From: a virus
DNA: 27,026 nucleotides
Reading direction: 5' to 3' (one strand)
IMG/VR virus record: IMGVR_UViG_3300014839_001263
Span: 1 to 27,026 of that record
In this document: positions 15,107 to 23,822 of the stretch, piece by piece
Layout: each line of letters starts with the position of its first letter
How positions within the stretch are numbered: position 1 is the stretch's first letter
Translations under genes and position numbers: made by a program
The notes under the pieces: model-generated
Seen by the model: the letters and a program-made list of their open reading frames with translations, nothing else
Told to the model about the DNA's origin: nothing
Database searches by the model: none

Positions 15107-16816
15107 ATGATAACAAATCCTAGGGATCTGGCGGGCGCCGCAAAACAATTAAGTGATAGTTTAAAACAAGGTGAAAAATTTCCTTTACCACTATTAGCTG
15201 TTAGGGCGAAAAAGGCGGCGTTGGAGAATCCAAATGATCAGCCAATAAGGCTTTTAGCAAATGTATTTGCAAAAATGTCTGAAAACGGCAAAATATTTAT
15301 AACTCGTGGGGAGTTTAATAATATTTGTGAAAAATTTGCATCTTCTGGTAACACCTCCCTTAGTAATTATTTCACAAATGAACTTGATGTAACAGAAGAG
15401 AAACCACAAAGAAAATTAGCCGGTGAAGCCGCAAAAGAAATGGATGATTTATATTTTGGTGCAGATCAACCATTAGCAAATGCGTTAGCTGAATTGTGGG
15501 ATGAATCTGGAAGAATTAAAAAAGTTGGGGAATATAAGTTATTTGATCCGAAAGTTGCGAATCAAGCAATGAGAATTGCAAGTATGGAGCTTGGAAGAAT
15601 TGGTGTTAGTCCAAAAATTATGGATGTATTTGCTGGAACGGAAAAATTTATTGTTTGCGATGCGTCTTATGAAACACCTAAAGGTGAGGCTCATTTATTA
15701 GTCCCCGTTGAAATTTCAAAATCTGGGGCATTAATTCCAACATTTTTCGTAACGAAACATGGTTTTGGAAATTTAGATAAAAATTCAATTAATGAACATA
15801 TCATTTCTTCAGCCGGGAAAAACCTCGCTATAAATTCTGATGCGTTATTGAACGCATTATCTGTTGCAAAAGAAGCTTCAATGATGACTGATTTCCAAAT
15901 TAAAGTTTTGGCAATGCAGGATCGTTTGAGCCATAATCAAATGTTAAAAACTGCAGCTTCAGCTGATAAAAATTTAGCACCAGTTTTTGCAAGTAATCAA
16001 ATTTTAATGCAAGAAGTTGATTCAAATAAAGTTGAAAACGTAATGCTTGAAATGCCAAGAGCTGCTGAATATGAAAAATTTGCAAATGTATTAACCTCGT
16101 CAAAAGGTGTTGCTGAATTTATTTTTGGCAAATCAACGGTTGAATCTGGTAAAATTTCAATTGCTTCAAAAATGGCGTCATTTGGGTATAACCCACAAAT
16201 ATCAGTTCTTTCTTGCGACAAAGATGATGACACGATTACTTATGCAGTTAAAATTGATGCAATGAGCGGACCAATTGGCTTCCAAGTTATGGCGGAAGTT
16301 GTTAATCATAAAGTTGTTATTCCATCAATTGTTGCTGTTTGTGATAAGGCTTATGATTTTAGTAAAGAAGGTATAAACAGCGCCATAAAATCAAACAATA
16401 TAACGGATTACGGAACACTTGCTGCGGTTTCTCCAATGTATGAATTGAAATCAACGGAGATTTTGGAGAATATTAGAAAAGCAGCAGACCAGGGCGATTA
16501 TGAAACGGCAGAGGAAGCTTTAACTGTATTGGCTGAAAAAGCTGACGCTGAAACTTATAATAAGGGATTAGCTGAATATATACGAAGCGTAAATGCAGAT
16601 TCAAATCCTCAATTAAAGAAACAGGCGGCAGTAAAGAGTGGTTGTAAGATGATAGTAAAATCATCCTCACATTCGTGCGCAATTTGCGGACACTTAAATC
16701 TTCCTCTTGATAAAATTTATCAGAATGCTCATGGGGAGTGTGTTCCTCTGTATCGAAAAAATATGAGTGAGACATATGAAGGAGCTTTCTTTAATACTTC
16801 AAAAATTTTCGGATAA
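15107..16816 (+). CDS. Large hypothetical protein with C-terminal zinc site, 569 aa
   Basis: The ATG has a CGGAG site. The chain begins with helical, Ala/Lys-rich segments and has a middle part (about 180-460) of alternating strands and helices. It ends in a compact metal-binding motif, SCAICGHLNLPLDKIYQNAH (Cys-x2-Cys, then His), followed closely by another Cys. Near residue 281 is the sequence LKTAASADKN, one of the Lys-x-Ala sites repeated in this block. No catalytic motif of a prohead protease or known head protein is recognised. Size and place suggest a structural or assembly protein. The stop overlaps the next start by one base (TAATG). Confidence 0.7.
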   Translation: MITNPRDLAGAAKQLSDSLKQGEKFPLPLLAVRAKKAALENPNDQPIRLLANVFAKMSENGKIFITRGEFNNICEKFASSGNTSLSNYFTNELDVTEEKPQRKLAGEAAKEMDDLYFGADQPLANALAELWDESGRIKKVGEYKLFDPKVANQAMRIASMELGRIGVSPKIMDVFAGTEKFIVCDASYETPKGEAHLLVPVEISKSGALIPTFFVTKHGFGNLDKNSINEHIISSAGKNLAINSDALLNALSVAKEASMMTDFQIKVLAMQDRLSHNQMLKTAASADKNLAPVFASNQILMQEVDSNKVENVMLEMPRAAEYEKFANVLTSSKGVAEFIFGKSTVESGKISIASKMASFGYNPQISVLSCDKDDDTITYAVKIDAMSGPIGFQVMAEVVNHKVVIPSIVAVCDKAYDFSKEGINSAIKSNNITDYGTLAAVSPMYELKSTEILENIRKAADQGDYETAEEALTVLAEKADAETYNKGLAEYIRSVNADSNPQLKKQAAVKSGCKMIVKSSSHSCAICGHLNLPLDKIYQNAHGECVPLYRKNMSETYEGAFFNTSKIFG

Positions 16817-17604
16817 TGGGTAAAATTATGACAAATAAAATAGAAGAAAATCCCGAGCAACTTCCGGATGAATTGAGTGCAAAAGCTCATTTGGCAGCTT
16901 ATGATTTATTAAAATCTACAGCTGCTTGGCTTGAAAGCCCTAATAATGAGGTTTTTGGACTGTTGGAATTTGATGAAAATTCATTGGCGATAGCTGCTCG
17001 TGCATCTATAATTGCTGCAGAAGTAATTAAAAAAGCAGCGATTGATATTCAATTAGTTTCCGGGGTTAAAGATACAAATAAGTATTCAAAAGACATGATA
17101 GATGCAATGAGCGATTTGGCTGCTTTGGCAAATGAATTTGATATTTCCGGTGATGATAATTTGGTTAAAAAAGCCGGAGTGTTGGATGAAATTTTAGTAA
17201 CAATGGCATCAGGCGTAGAAGCTCAAAAGGAATTTCAAAATAAATTTGATAAAAAAATTGCTGAAATAAAAGAAAAATCAAAAAGAATTAAAGAAGACGA
17301 AAAAGCAAAATCTGGAGTTAAACTTACCGCAACTGAAAGTAAGGGCGATCAAAAAAAAAATGATAGAAGGGAATGCAGACCTTTAGAAGAATCCCTTTCA
17401 ACAAGATATTGCCGAAAATGCACTGGCTTGCTTGCTAGACTTAGAGAAGATTTATGGTATTGCGTTGATTGCTCCCAGCAAGTAAATTTTAAAGAGGGGT
17501 ATACAACTGCAAAAGGAAATAAAGTTCCCGGATCCTCGGTTGAAAATCAAACTGCTGATCTTGCAAATCCAACTATAGACGTAATGTTTGGCGATAAAAA
17601 ATAA
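16816..17604 (+). CDS. Zinc-ribbon hypothetical protein, 262 aa
   Basis: The start is coupled to the previous stop (TAATG). An ATG four codons later is an alternative. The N-terminal two-thirds is helical with many Ala and Lys (for example ASIIAAEVIKKAAIDIQLVS) and a coiled-coil-like charged stretch near 140-165. The C-terminal part has a zinc ribbon, RYCRKCTGLLARLREDLWYC, continuing into VDC, so two CxxC pairs are present. The last 40 residues are probably disordered. It contains a Lys-x-Ala site (LVKKAGVLDE) near residue 119. No known family is recognised. Its neighbours suggest a virion-associated or assembly role. Confidence 0.68.
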   Translation: MGKIMTNKIEENPEQLPDELSAKAHLAAYDLLKSTAAWLESPNNEVFGLLEFDENSLAIAARASIIAAEVIKKAAIDIQLVSGVKDTNKYSKDMIDAMSDLAALANEFDISGDDNLVKKAGVLDEILVTMASGVEAQKEFQNKFDKKIAEIKEKSKRIKEDEKAKSGVKLTATESKGDQKKNDRRECRPLEESLSTRYCRKCTGLLARLREDLWYCVDCSQQVNFKEGYTTAKGNKVPGSSVENQTADLANPTIDVMFGDKK

Positions 17605-17621
17605 TAAGAAGAAAATGCAAC

Positions 17622-18365
17622 ATGTCAGATTATCACAAGATTTTAGAGCATCCAGACAGAGACCAAATTATTTCTCGTCTCACTTCTGGTGATTCAGTTA
17701 GAGAAGTTTCTCTTTGGCTAAAAGAAAAATATCCAGAAGATAAACGTTATCAAGTTACTTTTTCAACATTAGATCAATTTAGAAGGAATCATTTAAATAT
17801 TCACGGGAATATTCTTAGTGATTTAAAGTCAAGAATTACTAAGCAGCAAATTCAAGAAATAAGAGATGACGCCAGGGAATTAGTAAAAAGAAATAAAACA
17901 TATAACGAAAAGTTAGATGAAATGGTTAATACGCAGGTTGATTGGCGCAAGCGCTTAAATCAATTTGTTGGTGTTATGGAAACTAGATTTGCACAATTGT
18001 TTGATATAACTCAAACTAATCCAAATAATTATAAGCCAGACAGGGTAATGATTGATTGGATGAAAAACATGTTGGAATTTATTAAAGAAATAAGAAAAGC
18101 TGAAGGCGCGCCCGATCAAGTTATACAACATAATGTTACCGTTCAAGCAATAGATGACCAAGCATTTATATTTCAGCAAGCGTTTATAAATACACTATCA
18201 AAATTGGATTTACAAACAGCGTCAATGTTAATAGATGATTTTAATATTAATCTTAAAGAATTAGCCGCTGAAAAAAATAAAAGTTTGGTATATGATAAAA
18301 AAGAAATTGATAAAATTGAAACTATGGTTGCAAAATTGATGCCTGATACAGATGATAAGGAGTAA
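17622..18365 (+). CDS. Possible terminase small subunit (HTH-like), 247 aa
   Basis: The N-terminus (HPDRDQIISRLTSGDSVREV, then SLWLKEKYP and a TLDQFRRNHL segment) reads like a helix-turn-helix of the kind found in phage small terminase subunits. It has a repeated recognition pattern, G-x-S-x-R-E-V and T-L-x-x-F-R-x-x-H-L. A long helical middle follows (about 60-150), then a helical oligomerisation-type C-terminus. Small subunits recognise the packaging site and hand DNA to the large subunit, encoded about 5.5 kb further on. The distance and the absence of a clear family match leave the call tentative; a general DNA-binding structural protein is the alternative. Confidence 0.45.
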   Translation: MSDYHKILEHPDRDQIISRLTSGDSVREVSLWLKEKYPEDKRYQVTFSTLDQFRRNHLNIHGNILSDLKSRITKQQIQEIRDDARELVKRNKTYNEKLDEMVNTQVDWRKRLNQFVGVMETRFAQLFDITQTNPNNYKPDRVMIDWMKNMLEFIKEIRKAEGAPDQVIQHNVTVQAIDDQAFIFQQAFINTLSKLDLQTASMLIDDFNINLKELAAEKNKSLVYDKKEIDKIETMVAKLMPDTDDKE

Positions 18366-18366
18366 T

Positions 18367-20409
18367 GTGAATGATTTTTTAATTAACAGAATGAATGAAG
18401 CTTTGAAAAGAGTTGGCTCTGGTAAATATAAAAGTCAAATTGCTTCGCAATTTTTTGCGTTTAATGCCTTTGGTGTAAATGACGAAAATTCCTTAAAAAA
18501 ATATCATTATTTATCGCAATGTGTGCCTTCTTTAGTTAAAATTGTGTGTGGAAATTATAATCAAGATATTAGTTATAAAGTAATTAAACACGCAATGGAT
18601 AATTTTGATGAAAATTTATCAGTTATTGATATTAGAGAAATTGTTTCCAAAGCATTTTCAGAATTAAAATTAATAAAATTTGCGTATCCAAACATAGATG
18701 GTGAAATTGAACAAATAAAGAAGTATGATATTAATAAGTGGATTACGGCATTGAATGATATTTATGTGAAGAGTAAACTTTTTGGAAGTAATAAGAAAGA
18801 AATTATTAATCAAATAACGGCGGAATGGGGTTGTGATATGCAAGAGAAAATGGATTTTGAAAGATGGGTTAAATTTCATCAAAATTCTGGTTCTAGAATG
18901 TATAAATCTGCACAAAATTATTCAATGTTGCCGATACAGGCAATACCGGGATTGTCCCCCAAAAACAATGAAATGTTTGTTGATGATAATTTTGAAAATA
19001 ATGAAAATCCCACCATTAAAAAAACCAGAAAACAACCGAATCTTAAAGAGAGAATAGTAAGGAAAATAACGTCAATTGAAAGGCTTTTAGCTGATAACAT
19101 AGATAAAATTGGCGATGTAAAGTATGAGCAATTATTGGATGTGTTAATAAAATTAAGAAATCAAATTCTTTTATTAAAAACATCTTGTATGATAGAAGAT
19201 ATGGTTATAAGGGCGCAAAATACTTTAATAAGAAATGGCGCGGATGAGCATGTAATGAATTTATTTTCTAAAATTGCGCAATTGCCACCAATGCCAGAAA
19301 TGGGCGGAGCGGATCCATCAGCGGCTAGTGGTGCACCAAATACGGGTGAACCCGCAGATCCAGAAGCTGGCAAGAAAGCAATTTTGGGATTTGTCGCCGG
19401 ATTGAAGAAAGCCGCGCCAAATACTCCTGATGTAAATTTAGAAGAAGCAGCTGCCCTCGCAGCGCCAGGAACACCCGAAGCCCAGGCAGCACCAGAGGCG
19501 GCAAAACCAACAACCCCAGCTCCGGTAGCTCCTACAGCGCCAACAGCACCAAGTGCAACGCCAGCCCCAGCAGCTCCGAAAGCACCAAAAGCAACTCCAG
19601 CGCCATCAATTGCCGCAAAACCGGCGGCACCAGCAGCTCCAGCAGTTTCTTCGGCAACAAAATCGGCATCTTATAATTGGGCTAATATAAATACGCCTGA
19701 ACTAAAGAAGTTTGAAAAAGTTGCTGGAAATATATTAAAGCTTGCATCTAATGCTAAGGATCACTTAGTCATTCTTGCTCAAGAAGCGCCGAATGTGGCG
19801 CCAACAAATATACCCGCGCCAGCAGCGCCGGCACCAGTGCCGACAACGACACCAGTTCCAGCAACAGATGTTGCGGGCATTAATGAGCAGGAGTCTATTT
19901 CTCCAAAAAAGAAGCGAGAAATGGAAAAAATTGTTCCTGAAAAAACGCCAAGAGATGCTTTATTATTAAATATAGAAGATGATATTATGGAAAAAGCGTT
20001 AGCGGGAATTACTTTGCCAGATGTTATAAAAAGATTGCAAGCCTTATCTAGAGTTTTTAAAAATAGGGAAATCGCCAGGCAATTGGCGTTTATAGATATT
20101 TTATTGGATAAATTTGGTATTTCTGGTTTCTTCCCAGCATTAGCAGAAGCTACAAGATCAGCTTTGGAATCAAATCAATATTGTCAAACGCGTGTAGAAG
20201 AAGTTCTTTCCAAATTAACTTCGGCTATTGATGAAAAGGGCTCATCATTACTTTCTTTGCCAGAAAATCCAGCAGGCGCCGATTCTATAGTAGATAGGGA
20301 AATGGATTCTTATATGAATGAAGGAAAGGCAAAACCAAAAGAAGAAGTCGCCGCGCCAGTTGTAGAGCCGGTTCAACCAGTAGAACAAACTCCAAACGCA
20401 GCTATATAA
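18367..20409 (+). CDS. Large protein with Ala/Pro-rich linker, 680 aa
   Basis: The GTG at 18367 is preferred, one base after the previous stop, with AAGGAG just before it. An ATG at 18352 in the same frame overlaps the previous gene without a binding site. The chain has a helical N-terminal domain (1 to about 300) and an Ala/Pro/Thr-rich linker (about 315-430). A second small low-complexity part (about 475-510) leads into a helical C-terminal domain (about 525-640) and an acidic Pro-rich tail. The linker DNA is GC-rich by hand count (35 of 60 bases in one line), unlike the rest. Several Lys-x-Ala sites (YKSAQ, SKIAQ, TKSAS, EKVAG, LKLAS) flank the linker. No enzyme motif is seen. It is probably a structural or assembly protein. 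Confidence 0.68.
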   Translation: MNDFLINRMNEALKRVGSGKYKSQIASQFFAFNAFGVNDENSLKKYHYLSQCVPSLVKIVCGNYNQDISYKVIKHAMDNFDENLSVIDIREIVSKAFSELKLIKFAYPNIDGEIEQIKKYDINKWITALNDIYVKSKLFGSNKKEIINQITAEWGCDMQEKMDFERWVKFHQNSGSRMYKSAQNYSMLPIQAIPGLSPKNNEMFVDDNFENNENPTIKKTRKQPNLKERIVRKITSIERLLADNIDKIGDVKYEQLLDVLIKLRNQILLLKTSCMIEDMVIRAQNTLIRNGADEHVMNLFSKIAQLPPMPEMGGADPSAASGAPNTGEPADPEAGKKAILGFVAGLKKAAPNTPDVNLEEAAALAAPGTPEAQAAPEAAKPTTPAPVAPTAPTAPSATPAPAAPKAPKATPAPSIAAKPAAPAAPAVSSATKSASYNWANINTPELKKFEKVAGNILKLASNAKDHLVILAQEAPNVAPTNIPAPAAPAPVPTTTPVPATDVAGINEQESISPKKKREMEKIVPEKTPRDALLLNIEDDIMEKALAGITLPDVIKRLQALSRVFKNREIARQLAFIDILLDKFGISGFFPALAEATRSALESNQYCQTRVEEVLSKLTSAIDEKGSSLLSLPENPAGADSIVDREMDSYMNEGKAKPKEEVAAPVVEPVQPVEQTPNAAI

Positions 20410-20415
20410 TAACCA

Positions 20416-21153
20416 ATGAAACTACGTGAATTATTAGATGTTGTTTCTGATACTGCAAAGGAAAATAAGTTTTCCACGCCATATATTGTTGGCGGATTTA
20501 CCAGGGATTTAATTTTAAAAAAAATAGATGACGTTAAAGATATAGATATTACTTGCGGTGATGAATCTAGTTTATTACTTGGGCAAAAACTTGTTCAAAA
20601 ACTTGAAAATTCAACCCTTTTAACTTTTAGCGATGGACACAGTAAACTAAGTTATGGTAATCTTTCATTGGATTTTTCCAATAATTTTAAAGTTCCTGAT
20701 ATAAAAAATATCTTAAAATCTTTAAATGTTTCAGATTTAAAGCCAATATATGAGGAAATTTATAGCCGAGATTTTACTGTAAATACCTTATTGCTTCCAC
20801 TTGATCTTTCCACAATTCTAGATATAACCGGCAAAGGTATAAACGACATTACCAATAAATTATTGGATACGTGCCTTGCCCCGGAAATTACTTTAAAAAA
20901 TGATCCAAAAAGGATAATTCGGATAGTTTATTTGTGCGCAAAATTGGGGTTTAATCCGCATGACAGGATTGTCGCTTGGGTTCAAAAAAACGGGCAACTT
21001 CTTTCCAAAGTTAATAGTAAATATATGAAAACCAATATAAACAAAGCTTTCATTTCTAATAAGGAAAATTCAATAAATTTAATTTCTTTATTAAATATTG
21101 AAAAATATATACCAGAAACAGCTTTAATGATGGATGCGTTATCAGGAATTTAA
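20416..21153 (+). CDS. tRNA nucleotidyltransferase / poly(A) polymerase-type protein
   Basis: The 245-residue product carries the head-domain signature of class II CCA-adding enzymes and bacterial poly(A) polymerases. It has YIVGGFTRDLILKK (GG at 26-27, Arg30), DIDIT (Asp42, Asp44), a third acid in LSLDFS (Asp86), YSRDFTVNTL (Arg118, Asp119, Asn123), the ILDITGKGINDI motif, and NDPKRIIRI (163-169). All catalytic residues are present. Such enzymes add CCA or A residues to RNA 3' ends. At 245 residues it lacks much of the usual body and tail (about 400 in bacteria). It is set among morphogenesis genes, with its stop overlapping the next start. Possible roles are repair of tRNA 3' ends during infection or tailing of other RNA; specificity cannot be read from sequence. 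Confidence 0.87.
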   Translation: MKLRELLDVVSDTAKENKFSTPYIVGGFTRDLILKKIDDVKDIDITCGDESSLLLGQKLVQKLENSTLLTFSDGHSKLSYGNLSLDFSNNFKVPDIKNILKSLNVSDLKPIYEEIYSRDFTVNTLLLPLDLSTILDITGKGINDITNKLLDTCLAPEITLKNDPKRIIRIVYLCAKLGFNPHDRIVAWVQKNGQLLSKVNSKYMKTNINKAFISNKENSINLISLLNIEKYIPETALMMDALSGI

Positions 21154-21668
21154 TGAAAAAAATAATAAGATTAGCAATTATTAGGGAGCAAGGAGAAAAA
21201 CCGTGCCCATTTGGTTTATCGATTCCCGACGCGTGTTTAATCGCTGGCAAATTAACTGACGATATGGTTCCGCTTCCGGATGAAATGAAAACGGATAAAA
21301 AAATAACAGATGAAGATAAAAGATCCATAATAGCTGCAAATAATAGGGTTTTAACTCTTTCGCGGGAACCCCCTGTAAAATGCAAGTTTTTAAACCAATT
21401 ATTTAAAGCGGAAGAAAATGCTGTGGAAGCAAAAGTTGAATGCTCATTTGGGGACACAGCCGCAGGAATAGGAACTGGAAATTTTAATTCAACGCAAACC
21501 CTAAATCAATATTTAGGGATCTCGTTTATGACATTGCCATTTTCATACTATAATATGGATGTTTCAAATTCAGCTGGTTATAACAATGGGTTAAATAGTT
21601 ATTATATGGCGTCCAAAGAAGATGATGATTTAACTAAAATTGCCGAAGAAGATAAAAATAGAAAATAA
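21153..21668 (+). CDS. Hypothetical protein, 171 aa
   Basis: The start overlaps the preceding stop (TAATG), and an AGGA site lies upstream. The N-terminal half has CPFGLSIPDACLIAG, with a third Cys near residue 60 and a fourth further on (Cys-x-Phe), which may form a metal site. The C-terminal half is Asn/Gly/Ser/Tyr-rich (GNFNSTQTLNQYLG, NSAGYNNGLNSYYM) and probably flexible. It ends in an acidic tail containing LTKIAEED, a Lys-x-Ala site. No family is recognised. Its place between the nucleotidyltransferase and the structural genes suggests a virion component. Confidence 0.65.
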   Translation: MKKIIRLAIIREQGEKPCPFGLSIPDACLIAGKLTDDMVPLPDEMKTDKKITDEDKRSIIAANNRVLTLSREPPVKCKFLNQLFKAEENAVEAKVECSFGDTAAGIGTGNFNSTQTLNQYLGISFMTLPFSYYNMDVSNSAGYNNGLNSYYMASKEDDDLTKIAEEDKNRK

Positions 21669-21725
21669 TATCTATACAATTAAAAAGCAATATTTGATAT
21701 GAATATTGCAACATACATATAGATA
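21669..21725 (+). repeat. Nested inverted repeats in an intergenic gap
   Basis: An outer pair, TATCTATA (21669-21676) and TATAGATA (21718-21725), is a perfect 8-base inverted repeat. It encloses an inner perfect pair, GCAATATT (21687-21694) and AATATTGC (21702-21709), around a 7-base loop. The gap separates two morphogenesis genes. No T-run follows the inner stem, so it is a weak terminator at best. A regulatory or protein-binding role is possible. Confidence 0.5.
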
Positions 21726-21751
21726 GGTTGACTTTAATGGAGAATACGCAT

Positions 21752-22708
21752 ATGGAAAAAGAAGCTCAATTTTCAGGATTTCCTTTTTTAGCAGAAGTGT
21801 TTGAGGAAAATAAACCAAAAAAAGAAGACGAGGAATCGGAGAAAAAAGCTCCTGTTTTATTTGTGTCAGATGAGGATGAGAATAAGGAAGTCGTTGAAGA
21901 TAAAGAAGATGATGATGACAAAACTGAAGATGAAAGCGATGACGATGAAATTTATGAAGAAGAAACAGCGGCTGCTGTTCCAGAAAAAGGATTTGTCTTT
22001 AAACTTGACTTTCTTCCTGGTGCAGAAAAAGGAACTGTTGAAATTTTAGAAGAAGAGCCTGAAAAAGAGGAAATTGATGAAAAAACTAATACGCCAAAAA
22101 GCGCTTGGGATTGGCAAGCCTTGGGTGTTAGTAATTTTCTTGGTTGGGTGCATGATAGATTTAAAAAAATACCATCATATAAAGGAAGCCAGCTTTCTGG
22201 TGTTGAAAGAGCTACCGCTTATTTAAAACGATTGAATAGTGAAATTTCAAAAGCAATGAGTCAAGATTATGATGGGGAAATTGATGTTAATCAATTGCAT
22301 GATGCACGGAAAGAAATTATAGAAGGTTTAAAAAGGTTGAATGAACATTTAAAAATTCTTAATGAAAAAAATCAACCAAAATCTAAAAAAGCATTTGTTG
22401 AAAGTTATGCTTTAACAAAAAATGCCGAAACGTCAACAACTGGACGGATTATAGTTTCAGTTCCTTATTTTATTTCAAATATTGCAAGGGCGTGTATCGA
22501 GTCAACAGTTCAATCTGGGCATGATATTGAAAAAATATTAAACTCACTTGATGATGAATATAAATTTGATAAACGCGAAAAATTTCAAGTTGTTCAATTA
22601 ATTAAAGATATGGGATATCCAATTCTTCTTGATAGGATTAACGCTTTTAAAGATATTAAACCATCAGAAGTCAAAGAAAGTGAGTATATGACGCAGTATT
22701 ATGCATAA
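21752..22708 (+). CDS. Acidic protein with helical C-terminal domain, 318 aa
   Basis: Three starts are possible in frame: TTG 21728, ATG 21737 and ATG 21752. The last is chosen for the GGAG at 21739-21742 with 9-base spacing. After a short hydrophobic opening (FSGFPFLAEVF), residues of about 20-75 are strongly acidic (Asp/Glu with Lys) and probably disordered. A helical domain follows from about 115 (DWQALGVSNFLGWVHDRFKK) through about 210, then a second small domain. The acidic, helical make-up would suit a scaffold or decoration protein. Lys-x-Ala sites occur at residue 3 (MEKEAQF) and near 223 (LTKNAETS). No family is recognised. Confidence 0.65.
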   Translation: MEKEAQFSGFPFLAEVFEENKPKKEDEESEKKAPVLFVSDEDENKEVVEDKEDDDDKTEDESDDDEIYEEETAAAVPEKGFVFKLDFLPGAEKGTVEILEEEPEKEEIDEKTNTPKSAWDWQALGVSNFLGWVHDRFKKIPSYKGSQLSGVERATAYLKRLNSEISKAMSQDYDGEIDVNQLHDARKEIIEGLKRLNEHLKILNEKNQPKSKKAFVESYALTKNAETSTTGRIIVSVPYFISNIARACIESTVQSGHDIEKILNSLDDEYKFDKREKFQVVQLIKDMGYPILLDRINAFKDIKPSEVKESEYMTQYYA

Positions 22709-22716
22709 GGAAAACC

Positions 22717-23289
22717 ATGCCAATAAGCAGAACAAATGAATATGAATATGTCCCCCCGGATAATTCCTTTATAGGCGAAAATTATGCAAAAAAATTAAAT
22801 GCATATTATAACGGAAATCAAGCCTCCGTAAATAAAATGAGCGTTCAGGAATATGTAAATACGCTTATTGATAAAGCCGGCATGAGTGAATATATTAAAA
22901 TGGTAAATTCGCAATTGGAAACTAATCAAACAAAAGAAGCCGCTGATATTTCAAATATTTTGCAAGAATTTGTTTCTAAATCACCAATTTTGCAAAATCA
23001 AGAAATTAAATCAAAAATTGATAGCGCAATTAATAATCATAGATTTACAAATCCAATATCTTTAGTTTCCGAATTACAGGGTTGGGTCGATAAAGATAAA
23101 ACAGTTTCCGATGATATTAAAAATGTTTTGGGCGATGAAAATTTGCGAAAATATGTTGCAACCAGAATGGGCAAAACTGGCGATGAAAAAATTGATTATG
23201 AATTAGGGCAAAAACCATCAGATATTAAAAGCTCAGAAGTAGACAATAAAGCGTCCACATTTATGGATAAGCCTTCCGCACAACAGTAA
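22717..23289 (+). CDS. Hypothetical protein, 190 aa
   Basis: The ATG has an AAGGA site eight bases after the preceding stop. The sequence is mainly helical, with Asn/Lys/Gln/Ser-rich stretches, and its N-terminal 30 residues are Tyr/Asn-rich (NEYEYVPPDNSFIGENYAKK). The C-terminal 30 residues are polar and probably disordered. It has no cysteines, membrane segments or known motifs. It lies in the structural run before terminase, so an assembly or virion role is plausible. Confidence 0.65.
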   Translation: MPISRTNEYEYVPPDNSFIGENYAKKLNAYYNGNQASVNKMSVQEYVNTLIDKAGMSEYIKMVNSQLETNQTKEAADISNILQEFVSKSPILQNQEIKSKIDSAINNHRFTNPISLVSELQGWVDKDKTVSDDIKNVLGDENLRKYVATRMGKTGDEKIDYELGQKPSDIKSSEVDNKASTFMDKPSAQQ

Positions 23290-23302
23290 TATAAAGGTAA
23301 AT

Positions 23303-23818
23303 ATGTCGATAAAACGCGCAATAAAATTAATTTATAAATATGCAATGGGTCCGGAAGGTCCAAAATGCCAAGTGTGTGGGGATAGGTATGAATATGCTGA
23401 TCCAAAAGATCCCTATTGCTATAAATGTTTTGATGCGGCAAAATCAAAGAAAAAAGAAAGTGGGGATTTTAAAGATGAAGCCGCTTATGATGAATATACC
23501 TCGATGTCTTATAGAATAGACAATAGAAAACGTATAACTGAGCGGGAATTTGAAGAGTTTCATGTTGGAGAATATGTTGTACATGTTCGGGCCGGAAAAA
23601 GTGCGTATAGTAATCCGGAAGATGTAAATTATGATATTTTAGGAAAATATAGCTCGGTTGAGGTGTATATTTTCCTACCAAAATATCAGCTTCGCGTATC
23701 ACCATCTGACGTTCCAGAATTTAAAAATAAATCTTGGACAAAATGTTTTGCAGGTGGAAGTGTTGGTTCTTATGTTCCCAAAAATGAATTACAAAAACTT
23801 CTTATAGATTTAGCATAA
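23303..23818 (+). CDS. Zinc-ribbon hypothetical protein, 171 aa
   Basis: The ATG follows AAAGG. The N-terminus holds a zinc ribbon, with Cys22/Cys25 (CQVC) and Cys39/Cys42 (CYKC) after a short basic helix (KRAIKLIYKY). A charged linker follows (to about residue 80), then a strand-rich C-terminal domain (HVGEYVVHVRAGKSAYS, YSSVEVYIFLPKYQLRV). It ends four bases before the terminase start, so the two are translationally coupled. A role near packaging is possible. No family is recognised. Confidence 0.66.
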   Translation: MSIKRAIKLIYKYAMGPEGPKCQVCGDRYEYADPKDPYCYKCFDAAKSKKKESGDFKDEAAYDEYTSMSYRIDNRKRITEREFEEFHVGEYVVHVRAGKSAYSNPEDVNYDILGKYSSVEVYIFLPKYQLRVSPSDVPEFKNKSWTKCFAGGSVGSYVPKNELQKLLIDLA

Positions 23819-23822
23819 AAAT

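Noticed and set aside
19310-19660. Tandem DNA repeat or CRISPR-like array in the Ala/Pro region
   Set aside because: The repetition is in the codons for Ala and Pro only. There is no fixed repeat unit or spacer length.
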